From positions 83,979,850 to 84,032,349 of the forward strand of contig CM060307.1 in NCBI GenBank assembly GCA_030674185.1: a DNA stretch of 52,500 nucleotides, in the 5' to 3' direction. Shown here piece by piece: positions 32,375-42,469 of this stretch (position 1 is its first letter; each line of letters opens with the position of its first letter). The position numbers and the translations under genes were made by a program. The DNA comes from Monoplex corrugatus. Taxonomy: Eukaryota > Mollusca > Gastropoda > Littorinimorpha > Ranellidae. The notes under the pieces were generated by a model. The model searched no databases. It was not told where the DNA came from and worked only from the letters and a program-made list of their open reading frames with translations.

Positions 32375-32605
32375 GTAGAAGGAGAATCCTCCAGTCAGGC
32401 TCAATGAGCGGTGAGTCAGTGTGATGTCAAGGCCCAGCCACAAACTGATTGCAATAAACGATCCCAGAAAGCAGTTAATTCAACAACAGTCACAAGATGG
32501 AGCGAGGTGACGAGTCTTTTGCTAAAGATAGAAGATCATGTAACCACGTAACTACCTCCTGCGTTTTAGGATGCAGGGCCTGTGATGACTTTAGTGTAAA
32601 TCACA
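32375..32605 (+). repeat. Block I of U3
   Basis: CCTCCAGTCAGGCTCAATGAG, GTGATGTCAAGGCCCAGCC and GACTTTAGTGTAAATCAC, the last being the empty site for MITE copy 3 of U1. Confidence 0.85.
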
Positions 32606-32776
32606 AGTGGACGTTGTATGGGCGGGAAAGAAACAGCCCCAAGCACAGAGTGCGTGTTGTGTTTTTGTTTTCATTCTTGTCGGATACAAAAAACAACGAT
32701 GCATTATCCTCAAAACCAGACAGTAATCAATCCATTGTTTGCTCAAAATAATGATTCGAATTTTCATTTCCTGGCG

Positions 32777-32784
32777 ATTACTCC

Positions 32785-32867
<83 letters not shown>

Positions 32868-32975
32868 TGTGCCCTGCCGCATGGCCCTCCATATGAATCT
32901 ATCCTTTGCTGCTGCAAGTACTTCTCCCACCCTGTCTGTCTTCATCCACTGACAAACCTGTCCAGTATTTTCTCT
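32777..32975 (-). mobile_element. LINE-D 3' tail, copy 3, with (GTT)n(GAT)n tail
   Basis: On the minus strand this reads AGAGAAAATACTGGACAGG..., AGCAAAGGAT, CATATGGAGGGCCATGCGGCAGGGCACAT, then (GTT)n and (GAT)n (32777-32866). It matches 5838-6005 and 7641-7797 but lacks about 12 bases before GCGGCAGGGCAC. U1 at about 11880-11930 is the uninterrupted site. Confidence 0.85.
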
Positions 32976-33104
32976 ATGTTTTCAAAACGTCTGTTAGTTT
33001 GATTTTTCAATGGGACAAAATGATACAAGAAAAGCTTTGCAAAACGTGTGTGTTTAATTTGGAGCTGTCAAGTCTCTGTGGGACACTGGTGATCATACAT
33101 CTTA

Positions 33105-33332
33105 TATATCTGTAGGAAGCCGGCGGATAGGGCAGGGGAACCACAGGGCCAAGCCTTTGCCCCGTCCACCAGCTGCAAAGGCTTGGCCCTGTGGTTCCCC
33201 TGCCCTATCCGCCGGCTTCCTACAGGAAGCTGGTGGATAGGGTGGGGGAGTCAAGGGGTTAGGTTTTTGCCTTGCTGTCACTGATGATACAGGATGCTAG
33301 TGGTGGATGGGGTGCAGGAGTCAAGGGGTTAA
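33105..33332. mobile_element. Palindromic MITE copy 4, with left end replaced by a hairpin
   Basis: The right half is normal: GGAAGCTGGTGGATAGGGTG at 33225 on, then GCAGGAGTCAAGGGG and TTAA at 33329-33332. The left terminal repeat is absent. In its place is a perfect 49-bp inverted repeat, 33111-33159 with 33176-33224, separated by 16 bases. Confidence 0.82.
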
Positions 33333-33461
33333 ATTGGCCATTTGAACACATAGCTTTTATTGGTAAATTATATAATGGTGCTCACAAATTGAAGTTTTAA
33401 AGGGAAACGAATATTTTAACAATAAATCTTGTGTAAATAAATCTTGTGTAAAAGTGTAATT
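33333..33461. other. U3 insert between MITE and LINE-C tail
   Basis: AT-rich; ATAAATCTTGTGTAA is directly repeated at 33422-33451. It has no counterpart in U1, where CTCATATACAA runs directly into CTGATTCGGTC. Confidence 0.5.
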
Positions 33462-33612
33462 GCTTTTATTCTTTTTCCCCCATTTATAGCCATGTGTGAG
33501 TGTGTGTGTGCGCGCGTGCGTAAGTGTATGTTCAGCGCTTAGATTTGATTTTTATCGAGATTTTGCGCTATATAAATATTGTAATTATTATTAATTATTA
33601 TTATTATTATCT
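33462..33612 (+). mobile_element. LINE-C 3' tail, solo copy, ending in (ATT)n
   Basis: CTTTTATTCTTTTTCCCCCATTTATAGCC, a GT/GC-alternating tract, TTCAGCGCTTAGATTTGATTTTTATC, TTTTGCGCTATATAA and (ATT)n. It matches the complement of 50095-50310, the 3' end of LINE-C, including the position of the GT tract. An extremely 5'-truncated insertion, or a SINE using the same tail. Confidence 0.85.
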
Positions 33613-33759
33613 GATTCAGTCACATTGTGTGCGTGTGTGTGTGTGTGTGCGTACGTGCGCAGGTATCTATACAAGAGAGAGAGAGAGAAAGAGAGAGGCA
33701 AACGGACAGAGGAGGAAGAGGAGCAGGAAAAAGATGATTATGTCTGTTCACGAATTGTT
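33613..33759 (+). repeat. Tract J of U3: (GT)n and (GA)n
   Basis: GTGCGTGTGTGTG with GTACGTGCGC, then GAGAGAGAGAGAAAGAGAGAG, in the same order as 12067-12180. Confidence 0.88.
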
Positions 33760-34464
33760 TCTGTGTAGTATGATGATTCAATTCTCATTTCAGGAACACC
33801 AAACTAATTGCTTCCAAAACGCACTCTCATTAAAAACGCCCCTGATGCTACACTCACGCCCTGCCTTGCAATCCTCGCTCACAAAATCCAGTCAACCCCT
33901 CACCATCATCATTAATACCACCACCACCTCTCGTCATCATCATCATCATCATCATCATTACCACACCACCATCACGTCCACTCCATCCCAAACCACACGG
34001 GGTGTGTTGTAATGGAGACAAAAATGCACACCACGTGATTCCATGCACAAACAAAGGTTGTTGGGTTATTTTTTCCCCTCGGCTAATGGTCTCCCTTCCC
34101 TCGCTTCACTTTCTTTTTTTCTTTTTTTTCAAATTTGATCGCTGATGAAATGAGACGGGGCGTGGGAGGTGCATCACGTATGGAAGCAGCAGAGGCCACA
34201 CTATGGGAATGCTTTTAAGGAATTTTGGAGGTGAGGGATGACCCCCCCCCCTCCTCTCTCTAATGCTGCCAGAATTAGTTGCTTTGCTGGGGTGAAAGGC
34301 CTGGGAATTTAGAGGCTTCAAAATGTGGGGAGTTGCTTTTTTTTTCACTACAGAGGATAGAGTATCCTTGTCATTATTTTCTTTTGAAAGGGTGGCTCGA
34401 CGGAAAAACGTGAATTGCGCTGGGCCTGGGACAGAAAACAAGGAGTGAGGAAGGGTATCACTAC
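33760..34464 (+). repeat. Block K of U3
   Basis: CACCAAACTAATTGCTTCCAAAAC, AAAATCCAGTCAACC, a (CAT)n run (33940-33958), CACACGGGGTGTGTTG, GATCGCTGATGAAATGAGACG and GAGGTGAGGGATGACCCC. Confidence 0.84.
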
Positions 34465-34918
34465 GGGAAGCAATCATGACTGCAAACTTCCATGAAAGCA
34501 AATATTTTGTACCACATAGGGAAGCAGTAATGACTGCAAACTCCCATGGAAGCAAAGATTTTGTACCACAAAGGGAAGTAATCATGACTGCAAACTTCCC
34601 GGGAAGTAAAAGTTTTGTATCACGAAGGGAAGCAATCATGACTGCAAACTTCCAGGAAGCAAAGATTGTGTATCACAAAGGGAAGCAATCATGACTACAA
34701 ACTCCCAGGGAAGCAAAGATGTTGTATCACAAAGGGAAGCAGAAGATTTTGTATCACAAAGGGAAGCAACCATGACTACAAACTCCCAGGGAAGCAAAGA
34801 TGTATCACAAAGGGAAGCAGTCATGACTGCAAACTTCCATGAAAGCAAAGGTTTTGATCACAAAGGGAGCAATCATGATTTCAAACTTCCAGGGAAGCAA
34901 AGATTTTGCGTTTACAAA
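34465..34918 (+). repeat. 54-bp minisatellite, nine copies
   Basis: Nine units begin with GGGAAGCAATCATGACTGCA or a variant and end with TATCACAAA. One unit (about 34735-34761) has lost 27 bases and another 3. The other array copies have a single unit here: GAAGCAGTCGTGATTACAGG at about 43202 (U4) and AGTATTCGTGATTGCAGCAGG at about 12889 (U1). Since 54 is divisible by three, a repeated 18-residue peptide can be translated, but the ancestor is non-coding. Confidence 0.92.
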
Positions 34919-35779
34919 GGTGTTTCCCTGGGCGTTGTTTTTGTCTCTCCCACATTGTAACCAGCCATGGAGTTTGATGGCAAATGTAAAAACGCACGGT
35001 ACTGTCCTTCTGAAATCAAACTAACATGTTTTCGGGGAGTATAGGGGACAAATTGAGTTTGATTAAGGTTTGAATATTCATGATTGAATTATTTTTCACG
35101 CCATCCATCCCAGTGATTTCCATTTGGATTTCGCTGATAGATTTTTGTGCTTTCACATTCTTTTCACTAAGTTGGTATTGTGGCATCAAAGATGATTTTC
35201 ATGATTCCATGTTAGGAACGAGATATGAGTACTAACAGTTACAGGTGTGTTTCTGTTCAGCAAAGTGCTAACAGGTATTGTTTTCATTTGTCTTATACAA
35301 TAATTATAGCTCAGCAAATTTAGTTGCTGTTACGGACCGGTATATAAGGCACGTGTGAAATTTAAATCATTTGAGAAGTTCTGTTAGAAGCAAATCAAAT
35401 GAGAGAAAGAACACAAAGATGGTGGTGTCACTGTTGGGTCTTAATCTTGGAGTCTGCAGTTCCCAGCCTAAGGTGGTGGGGTGGTTTTTGTTTTGTTTTG
35501 TTTTGTTTTTTCATTCTGATGTTTGCGTTACAATATTGGTTATTATTCCATTATATACATTGTTTATGGATATGCACGTAAAAGCATGTCTTTTACCAGG
35601 ATGTTTTCTCAGGCAGAATTTTCATTTATCTCATGTCTGAGCATAATATTATCCATTAGCATACAACAGGATTCTTTGAACTGATGAGGCAGTTACCAAG
35701 AGTTTTCTCTCTTCCCTCTTCTTTCCAGAGTCTGTTGCCATTAAAGGTGGAACTGTCAACAGTAACAACCACCCACGTT
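34919..35779 (+). repeat. Block L of U3 and following sequence
   Basis: TTTCCCTGGGCGTTGTTTTTGTCTCTCCC and CACATTGTAACCAGCCATGG (34919-34975) give the uninterrupted form of the site that LINE-B entered in U1. The rest is AT-rich with a (GTTTT)n run at 35490-35510. No gene. Confidence 0.78.
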
Positions 35780-35926
35780 TGTCAGAGTTTTGACGTGAAG
35801 CAGACTGTGGCAGCAAACAGTATAACTAAAACTGTCTTCCGCAAAACACCACAACAAACCTTGACACGACAGTGAGGAGGAAGGACGATGATGCATCGTT
35901 CAAAATTCTGGACAATTTCACGCACG

Positions 35927-35987
<61 letters not shown>

Positions 35988-35988
35988 T

Positions 35989-36054
<66 letters not shown>

Positions 36055-36056
36055 AT

Positions 36057-36125
<69 letters not shown>

Positions 36126-36260
36126 GATGGACAGATGGATAGATGGATAGATATAGACATATATGTAATCCCGACAAGCCGTGGGTGTACGGGGTGTTTT
36201 GGAACTGCAACCATTTCATCTTCTGTTCGCCTATCCGCCTACCCACTTATTTCCACGTAT
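35780..36260 (+). repeat. Block M of U3, split by (CA)n and (GATA)n
   Basis: GAAGCAGACTGTGGCAGCAAACA marks the block. It is interrupted by (CA)n (35926-35982) and about 150 bases of (GATA)n with a GA interlude (35988-36139), absent from the other three copies. Confidence 0.88.
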
Positions 36261-37440
36261 TAGCGGTGAGCCCGAGTAAATAGTTATGGTGGAAAAAAGT
36301 GCATATGTTCATTAAAGCCTAGTGAAGAAAATTGGACCATCTCCACTACTGGGAACGATATGAGGAGCAGGATCCTTTCCATTGACGTGTGGAGGAGAAC
36401 AGGACCGTCTCCTGTGGTTCTCCATGGGGGAATGGTGGTGCAGTGCCTTTTCAAAGACCGTCCTTATGGTGACATCCCGTTTCGCCTTTTCCTGTTTCAC
36501 CTTTTTAACTACAGTGGCTGATTTTTGGCTGTGCACTTTGAACTGAGCGAAGGTTCTGTTTTGCCTTATGCAGTTGTGCTAAATCGCGTTATTTATTACT
36601 TCTGCAAAAGTCAGTATTTTGTGATGAGACGTGCATGAGACTGTGGGAAAAGAAGATAATGGTAAAAATGAATTTTGCCTTTTTTGTGTGCGTTTTGATA
36701 TATGGAGGCATCTATGTGTAAACAAGCTAATGGACAAGTCAGCGCATTTAAGGCAAAATGGGACCGAGTTAAAAAAAAAAAGTGAGGTATCAAAAGGCGA
36801 AACAGGGTTAAGGCGAAACAGGAAAAGGCGAAATGGGATGTCCCCGTCCTTACTGTGCTGAGGAGGAGCAATGGCATCGCCAGACGGCCTAATGAGCTGC
36901 TGATGTGGACTGGCATCAGGACCCAAGACCTGCCGTTGCCGGCTATGAAAGGACCAGGTCATCCCCATTCCCTGTTCCTTGGAGTCGCTTGATGGCCTAC
37001 ATGTGTTTCTTCTCACTGGATCAACGCGCGATCAATGAAAAGGTGAGGAAGGGGAGGTAGACCCTCTGTCAAAGAATGGACCCTTTCACTCTCTCACCCT
37101 ACCCTCCAGCTTCCTGCAGAAAATCGTGTGAACAGGGTGAGGGAATAAAAAGGGGGTAAGACGAGTGGGGAGAAAGCAAAGGGTAAATGGGGGGAATGGA
37201 AAGAGGGCAGGCATTTTGTTCACCATCTTCATCTGTCGTTTTGGGCCCCATCGACCGTTGAGCAGAAAAAGATGAGGGGGAGGACGGTCTTTTTAGCGAG
37301 AGAGGTGGGATCAATTCAGACCCATTTTCCACTCTCACAGGCATCCCTTTGGTGTCATTGATCCATTCGGAGCCTCTTTCTTCACTTTCCATACCCATTT
37401 CTTTTACGTAATCATTGAAAGAATCTATCTTCTAAGACTG
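36261..37440 (+). repeat. Block N of U3
   Basis: GGACCATCTCCACTACTGGG, GGACCGTCTCCTGTGG, GCCAGACGGCCTAATGAGC, CTTGATGGCCTACATGTG, the degraded MITE around 37078-37145 (CCCTTTCACTCTCTCACC, CTTCCTGCAG) and GGGATCAATTCAGACCCATTTTCC. Split by the TIR element at 36468-36845. Confidence 0.83.
36460..36853. mobile_element. 378-bp TIR element with 8-bp target duplication
   Basis: Element 36468-36845 has inverted ends: GGTGACATCCCGTTTCGCC on the left, against the complement of GGCGAAATGGGATGTCCCC on the right. The match extends over about 35 bases with few mismatches. Flanks are GTCCTTAT (36460-36467) and GTCCTTAC (36846-36853). AGGCGAAACAGG is repeated near the right end. U1 and U2 are uninterrupted here (U2: ATCTTTATTGAGATGAGGAGC). 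An 8-bp duplication fits hAT, P or Merlin; the superfamily is not decided. No coding capacity. Confidence 0.86.
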
Positions 37441-38319
37441 ACAAATGTTTACTTTAAAAAGAAAAGATACTCATGTCAGTGAATGTTCCAGTATTCTGAA
37501 TCAAAGTGATTATTAACGTTCAAACAAATAGAAACCAGAAACGCAAGAATATAGATTGAGAACTTGACACGAGCAAATATCCGGCCAGCCAAGCAAACTG
37601 AAAATACAACAGTGAAATTCACTTGGTTTAGAAAAAAAATATTCAGATAACTTCCCTGATAGATTCCGTTCATTGATTTTTCCACTGATTAAAATTAATG
37701 TTCTAATCATCACAAACATCTGACTCAGATTTGATTCAGATATGTTGGCAAACAGCTAAGATACGAGTTATTATTACATTTTGAATTTGTGGTCAAAATA
37801 GTAGACCATATGTTTTGAGTATAGCAGAATTGAACATGCCATGAAGGGGAAAAACAATCTAAACCAAAATCTATCGGTAAACAACGTAGAAATCTGTCCT
37901 GATATTTGCACCATAGTCTGTGTACTTGTGACCTTGACTTTTGACCAGGCTAAATGAAATACACTGAAGTTATTGTTTCTACAATACCACGCATTTTCGT
38001 CTAAATTGGTTTAAAATCTGTTGTTGATCAGCTGAGATATTTTCAGGTAACATTTTCTCTTCTGTCTAAATGTAAGATCATTTCTGTCAACGCTTTCGCT
38101 TACGCAATTTTCTACCAAAGGAACGAGCCTTTAAAGCAATTTTGGTGAAAATACATCCACAAACTGCCAAGAAATTTATGTTGACACTTTTTGTTCATAG
38201 GGAGAGAAAGAGAGAGGGCGCACATCTCTTGTATCGATACTTTTTGAAAATGTAAAAGGAAATCTTTTCAAAAAAAAAAGAGGAGATGAAAAAAGAAAGG
38301 ACAGTAGCATGACGTAAAA
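37441..38319. other. U3/U4 junction, no gene and no block A
   Basis: AT-rich sequence with a ten-base A run near 38270. Neither block O nor block A is recognisable here, so the junction has either lost them or diverged. Confidence 0.5.
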
Positions 38320-39589
38320 TAGACCTTTAAGACCTGTATCATCATCCTACAGTTGCCAGTACCAGAGAACAGAAGAGAGAGGAATATTGCTACATAAGAT
38401 AAACCTTTGAGGATATGCACCATCTCACTCACTGATGTACATTTTACTCTCCATGTATTCCCGTGATACCAGCTACTGTCACTGTATTATCACTGTCTGT
38501 TTTAGGACACGTTATAATCTGATATAGCCATGAAAAGAAGGAAACGTTCAAGGATCTGCACAAGCTCATTGATGCAGGCAAAGACAGCAGTTGCATAAAA
38601 TTGTTTTAACTACAGCAGGCGGCTTCTGCCTTGTCTATGAAATCGATCCTGGTCCACCCGGCCATAGCAGGCAACACCATAAAGCAGTGACCTAGCCCCA
38701 TGCCAATACCAGGCCCGTAAAACTCACCTCACTGGCCATCACCACAAGGGGCTGTCACCGAGGGAAACGCTCACCCAGCCAAAATTGTTCCCTAGCCAAA
38801 CCTTCCCCCCATAGTCTTTTATTGATGCTTATCAAGAAAGTTTCAACTTTTGTTTGGTTTCAACTTTATTCGTTTTTATGTTTAGCTGTGCCCTCAGCAG
38901 ATCAATATGTCAGAAATCCACAAACTTGGTAGCTGTGTTTGTACATTCCGAATTTCAGACTTTGGAAGGGGATTCACCACATTTGAACTGCTCCGTGTAC
39001 TCTTCATCTAAAACTGTAGGCAGATATCAAAAATTCTGTTAGCCGCTCGTCAAAATTAATCTCATCGTGCCAGATGAGATCTCCATTGATATGGGGAAAA
39101 AACGTATTTTCAGGCAGTGATATATTAGTATTTACAAACATTCAGTTAGTTACGTACTGGAATAATGAGATCAAGATAGTCTGACAGCTTAGACGGACAT
39201 CTCAGATGTTCTGCCAGTGAGATAAACTCATCACTAGCGTGCATAAACATGATAGCTTAGTTTGTACATTTGAATTTCACATTTCGGAAGTATTTCAAGA
39301 AGAGATTTGTCACGTTTGGATTTTCAATATACCCTCGACGTAAGTCTTTAACAGTGATCCATTAATCTCTTGAAGCATGCACAGAGCCCTGCTGGCGAGC
39401 AAGGTCTTAGGAGGGGAAGGGATCTAATTCATGTTGTGTATTCAAACGCATTACTGGGATGATGGAGATGAGCAACAAAACAGCGAATGTTTATGTTGTG
39501 GGCTGTAACTGCACTTCAAACATATGTAGGTATGCTGTCGAGTCATGTAAACCAGTCAACTCATCTACATAAGATGCATAAACTTGCCA
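38320..39589 (+). repeat. Blocks B and C of U4
   Basis: Block B: GGACACGTTATAATCTGATATAGCC, GGTCCACCCGGCC, GCAGTGACCTAGCCCC, AACTCACCTCACTGGCCATCAC. Block C appears at 38930-39010 (GACTTTGGAAGGGGATTCACC) and again at 39265-39340 (CGGAAGTATTTCAAGAAGAG), so C may be duplicated in this unit. Confidence 0.75.
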
Positions 39590-40479
39590 GAGACACATCT
39601 GTTGCGGGACCACATGTAGTTTGACTCAGGATCCAATCAACGGCAGTGCAAGCTGAGATGAGGCAGCCAGATGGCATCAGGACCAATCAGCCCTCCGGAC
39701 ACTCTGGGACCGGCTACTGGACCCAGACAGCGCGCTCACCCCGCTTCTGTCTGCTCCCCAGGGAGGAAGTGCAGGCTGTCGTCAAGGGAACAGATTGGAC
39801 ATGCACAGGCTGCTGGTGTGATCAGGGGATGAGGATGAAGGGAGACAATACGACTGGGTCTCTTGTTTGCGGTCTCAAAGAGATTCTGTCACGAGGATTG
39901 TATCGTATGTCTATAAAATCAGTTCAGGCCTGATGCCTCTAGGAGGACGGTTAATGTTAAACGTTTCAAACGTTTTGTCTTTTAAGTTTGTCGGCACAAG
40001 CTTACTGGATGAATGGTTTATGTGTGTGTGTGTGTGAGGGGAGGGGGGGTCTGTGTTTAAGTGTAAAGTCTGCTGATTTAGGCTTGTGACTTGAATGAGA
40101 AAATGACCAGGATCCGTACTTAACACTTTGGCAACATACGTTTGTGGCCTGAAAAGGCAAATGCTCCATAGTAGTCTGTCATATTTGTCAATAGAGGTCT
40201 GTGGCCTGAGTGGAGGATGCTGTCCGATGTTCTGTCTCTAAGGTGTGTTATATGTACTAAATTCAAGCTTGGCAAAGTTCAAAAAGACAGGATGTGTCGA
40301 AGGAATGGGATTTATGATCTTGGATTTATGTTTTTAATTTTCTTGTGATGTTTTCGTTTTTGAAATAAAACCTTTATGATTTTGAAATTAGGGAGAAAAA
40401 ATTCTAGCATATGATCATGAAATTATTTGGTTTTATTCCCTACATTTGTTTCCCCTTTCTCTGTCTAAGTTCCTTTGTG
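39590..40479 (+). repeat. Blocks D and E of U4
   Basis: Block D: CACATCTGTTGCGGGACCACA, AGATGGCATCAGGACCAATCAG, GATTGGACATGCACAGGCTGC. Block E: GGCTTGTGACTTGAATGAG, GTTTGTGGCCTGAAAAG and GTCTGTGGCCTGAGTGGAGG at 60-70 bp spacing. No conserved reading frame. Confidence 0.78.
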
Positions 40480-40557
40480 TCTCTCTGTCCCTACATCTAT
40501 CTTTCTGTGCTCTGTCTCTCTGTCTGTGTGTCTCCTCTCTCTGTCTCTCACTCCTCT

Positions 40558-40592
<35 letters not shown>

Positions 40593-40739
40593 CCCCTCTC
40601 TCTCTCTTAATCTTTCTTCCTCTCTCTCTCTCTCTCTGTCTCTCTCTGTCTCTCTCTCGTTCTCTTTCTTTCTGCCCCTCTTTCTCCCTCCCCCTCCCTT
40701 CTACATTCCTCTTCACTTCTCTCTTTCTTTTCTCTCCTG
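40480..40739 (+). repeat. Tract F of U4: CT-rich
   Basis: About 250 bases of imperfect CT. Frames over it are Ser/Leu-rich or Arg/Glu-rich repeat translations. Confidence 0.93.
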
Positions 40740-41110
40740 TTATATGTGTATCCAGTGCGACATTCTGATTTGTGGTCCACACATCTCGTATGCTTGACAG
40801 TTACAGAAGGACACAAGGAAAATAGAAGGGGAACATAGACAAGATACAAAAGGATGAAATGAATAGCAGGAAATGAAGGAAGAACAGTACGGCGTTGGTG
40901 ACAGCAAAAAAGAAGAAAGAAAAGGAGGGTGAGGCTTAGCGATTGATTTCAGATTCAAGAAGTAACGAAGTCTAGGTGGTAGCAATTAAAGGCCAGTGAC
41001 TTGGTTCTCCGCCGTTCTTCATGTGTTGATTAGCCCCAGCCCCTTCCCCAGCTCACCACATCGATCTCCTGGACAGACCTGAAGTGGTCTGACAGTCAGA
41101 TAGTGAGTGA
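40740..41110 (+). repeat. Block G of U4
   Basis: GGTCCACACATCTCGTATG at about 40774, then GATTGATTTCAGATTCAAGAAG, GGCCAGTGACTTGGTTC, CCCAGCTCACCACATCGAT and GAAGTGGTCTGACAG. Confidence 0.84.
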
Positions 41111-41490
41111 AGGGAGGGACTGAATGACAGTGAGTGAAGGGACTGAATGACAGCCAGTGAGTGAAGTTAGGGACTGAAAGACAGACAGCCAGTGAATGAA
41201 GTTAGGGACTGAATGACAGACAGACAGACAGTGAGTGAAGTTAGGGACTGAATGACAGACAGACAGACAGTGAGTGAAGGGAAGGATAGAATGACAGACA
41301 GTGAGTGAAGGGAGGGACTGAATGACACACAGACAGTGAGTGAAGGGAGGGACTGAATGACATAAGGACAGTGAAGGGAGGGACTGAATGACATAAGGAC
41401 AGTGAAGGGAGGGACTGAATGACAGCCAGACAGACAGTGAGTGAAGGGAGGGACTGAATGACATACAGACAGTGAAGGGAGGGACTGATG
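41095..41490 (+). repeat. Block H of U4: GACAGTGAGTGAAGGGAGGGACTGAAT minisatellite
   Basis: About ten diverged copies of a 31-48 bp unit with core GTGAAGGGAGGGACTGAATGA and variable GACA steps. The minus-strand frames (SFSPSLHSL repeats) are translations of it. Confidence 0.9.
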
Positions 41491-42469
41491 ACAGAGACGA
41501 GAATACAAAAAATGTGTGAACGTTGAAGACTCTTTTTAGTGATAGACACCGCAGAGACAGACCCTACAAGAGTGGTGGAGATATGCAGACACGTACAGTC
41601 TGTATGGAGGCACTTGGAGACAAAGACTGAATGAAGGAAACACAAGGATGGTTGATAGAGAAACAGTCACCCATAAAGAAACCAGATCAAATACACGCGT
41701 ATGACCATATCAAACATGGATAGGGAAATGAAACAAAGAAATATAATAAAGCAAAGATAACAAAATAAGATCGGAAAGAAAATCATGGAAATTGTACATT
41801 AAACACAAATAAAATTCACCATTTAATAACTGTAATCAGGACTGGTGAACGGTCAGTCAGTGTGCTGTTACAATGGAGCCAGAAATGTATGCCATCTCAG
41901 AAAATAGTGAGTTCAACAAGAGTCACAAAATTGTGCTGGGTGCCCAGACTTTTTTTTTTAACAAAGACAGTTTGACTCTTATCTCATGTTTCAGATACAG
42001 GAGATGCCAAGCAAAAAGCATCGTTGTGTGGTCTGAAAGAATGGAAACTTCAATACAGAATACATGTACATATTGTGATCTGTGTTCATTTGATATTCAG
42101 CAGTGTCATTGTCGTCAGTCAGTAATCGATCAGGTTTATATATGCTTGCAGCATTTCTTTTTCCTCCCTGTAACTTTTCATTACATTACACCATTTTAAG
42201 TTTAAGTTGAATTAGATATAAACAAGAACTTGGGCGTTTAATCAGGAGAGATGGGAGGAGAATTGCGTTGCACATGCTCTGATCACAGTGCTTGCTTTGT
42301 AAACTGATACAGTTGGAGACAAGCAGTGAGGAGGGGAAGGGGGAGGAAAAGAAATGACAATGGTAGAGAAATGACGTAGAAGAGAAAGAGGAAGATTATT
42401 TTCCCTGAAGGAGCTTGCAGTATAAAAAAAATTGATTTTCGCCTTATGAATTTTAGGCTAATTACTTTC
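41491..42469 (+). repeat. Block I of U4 and flanks
   Basis: Block I (41840-41960): GGACTGGTGAACGGTCAGTCAGTGTG, AGTTCAACAAGAGTCACA, GTGCCCAGACTTTT. A 108-residue frame (41873-42199) begins in block I; it has no counterpart in the other copies and no motif I know, so it is not called a gene. Confidence 0.68.

Larger units (their letters stand above)
28400..37440 (+). repeat. Array unit U3
   Basis: Blocks in order: A 28400-29245, B 30225-30480 (truncated), D 30770-31030, E 31050-31215, F 31470-31770, G 31905-32095, H remnant 32095-32330, I 32375-32600, J 33675-33697, K 33760-34330, L 34915-35045, M 35780-36260, N 36290-37435. Carries more young insertions than any other copy: LINE-D tail, MITE with hairpin, LINE-C tail, 54-bp minisatellite, CA/GATA tract and a TIR element. 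Block C not found. Confidence 0.83.

Noticed and set aside
34465..34918. Regularly spaced repeats that could suggest a CRISPR array or a repetitive protein
   Set aside because: The repeats are directly adjacent with no unique spacers, and sister units have a single non-coding copy. It is a minisatellite.
41096..41645. Minus-strand frames with SFSPSLHSL repeats that look like a repeat protein
   Set aside because: They follow the minisatellite period, with frames switching freely between units.
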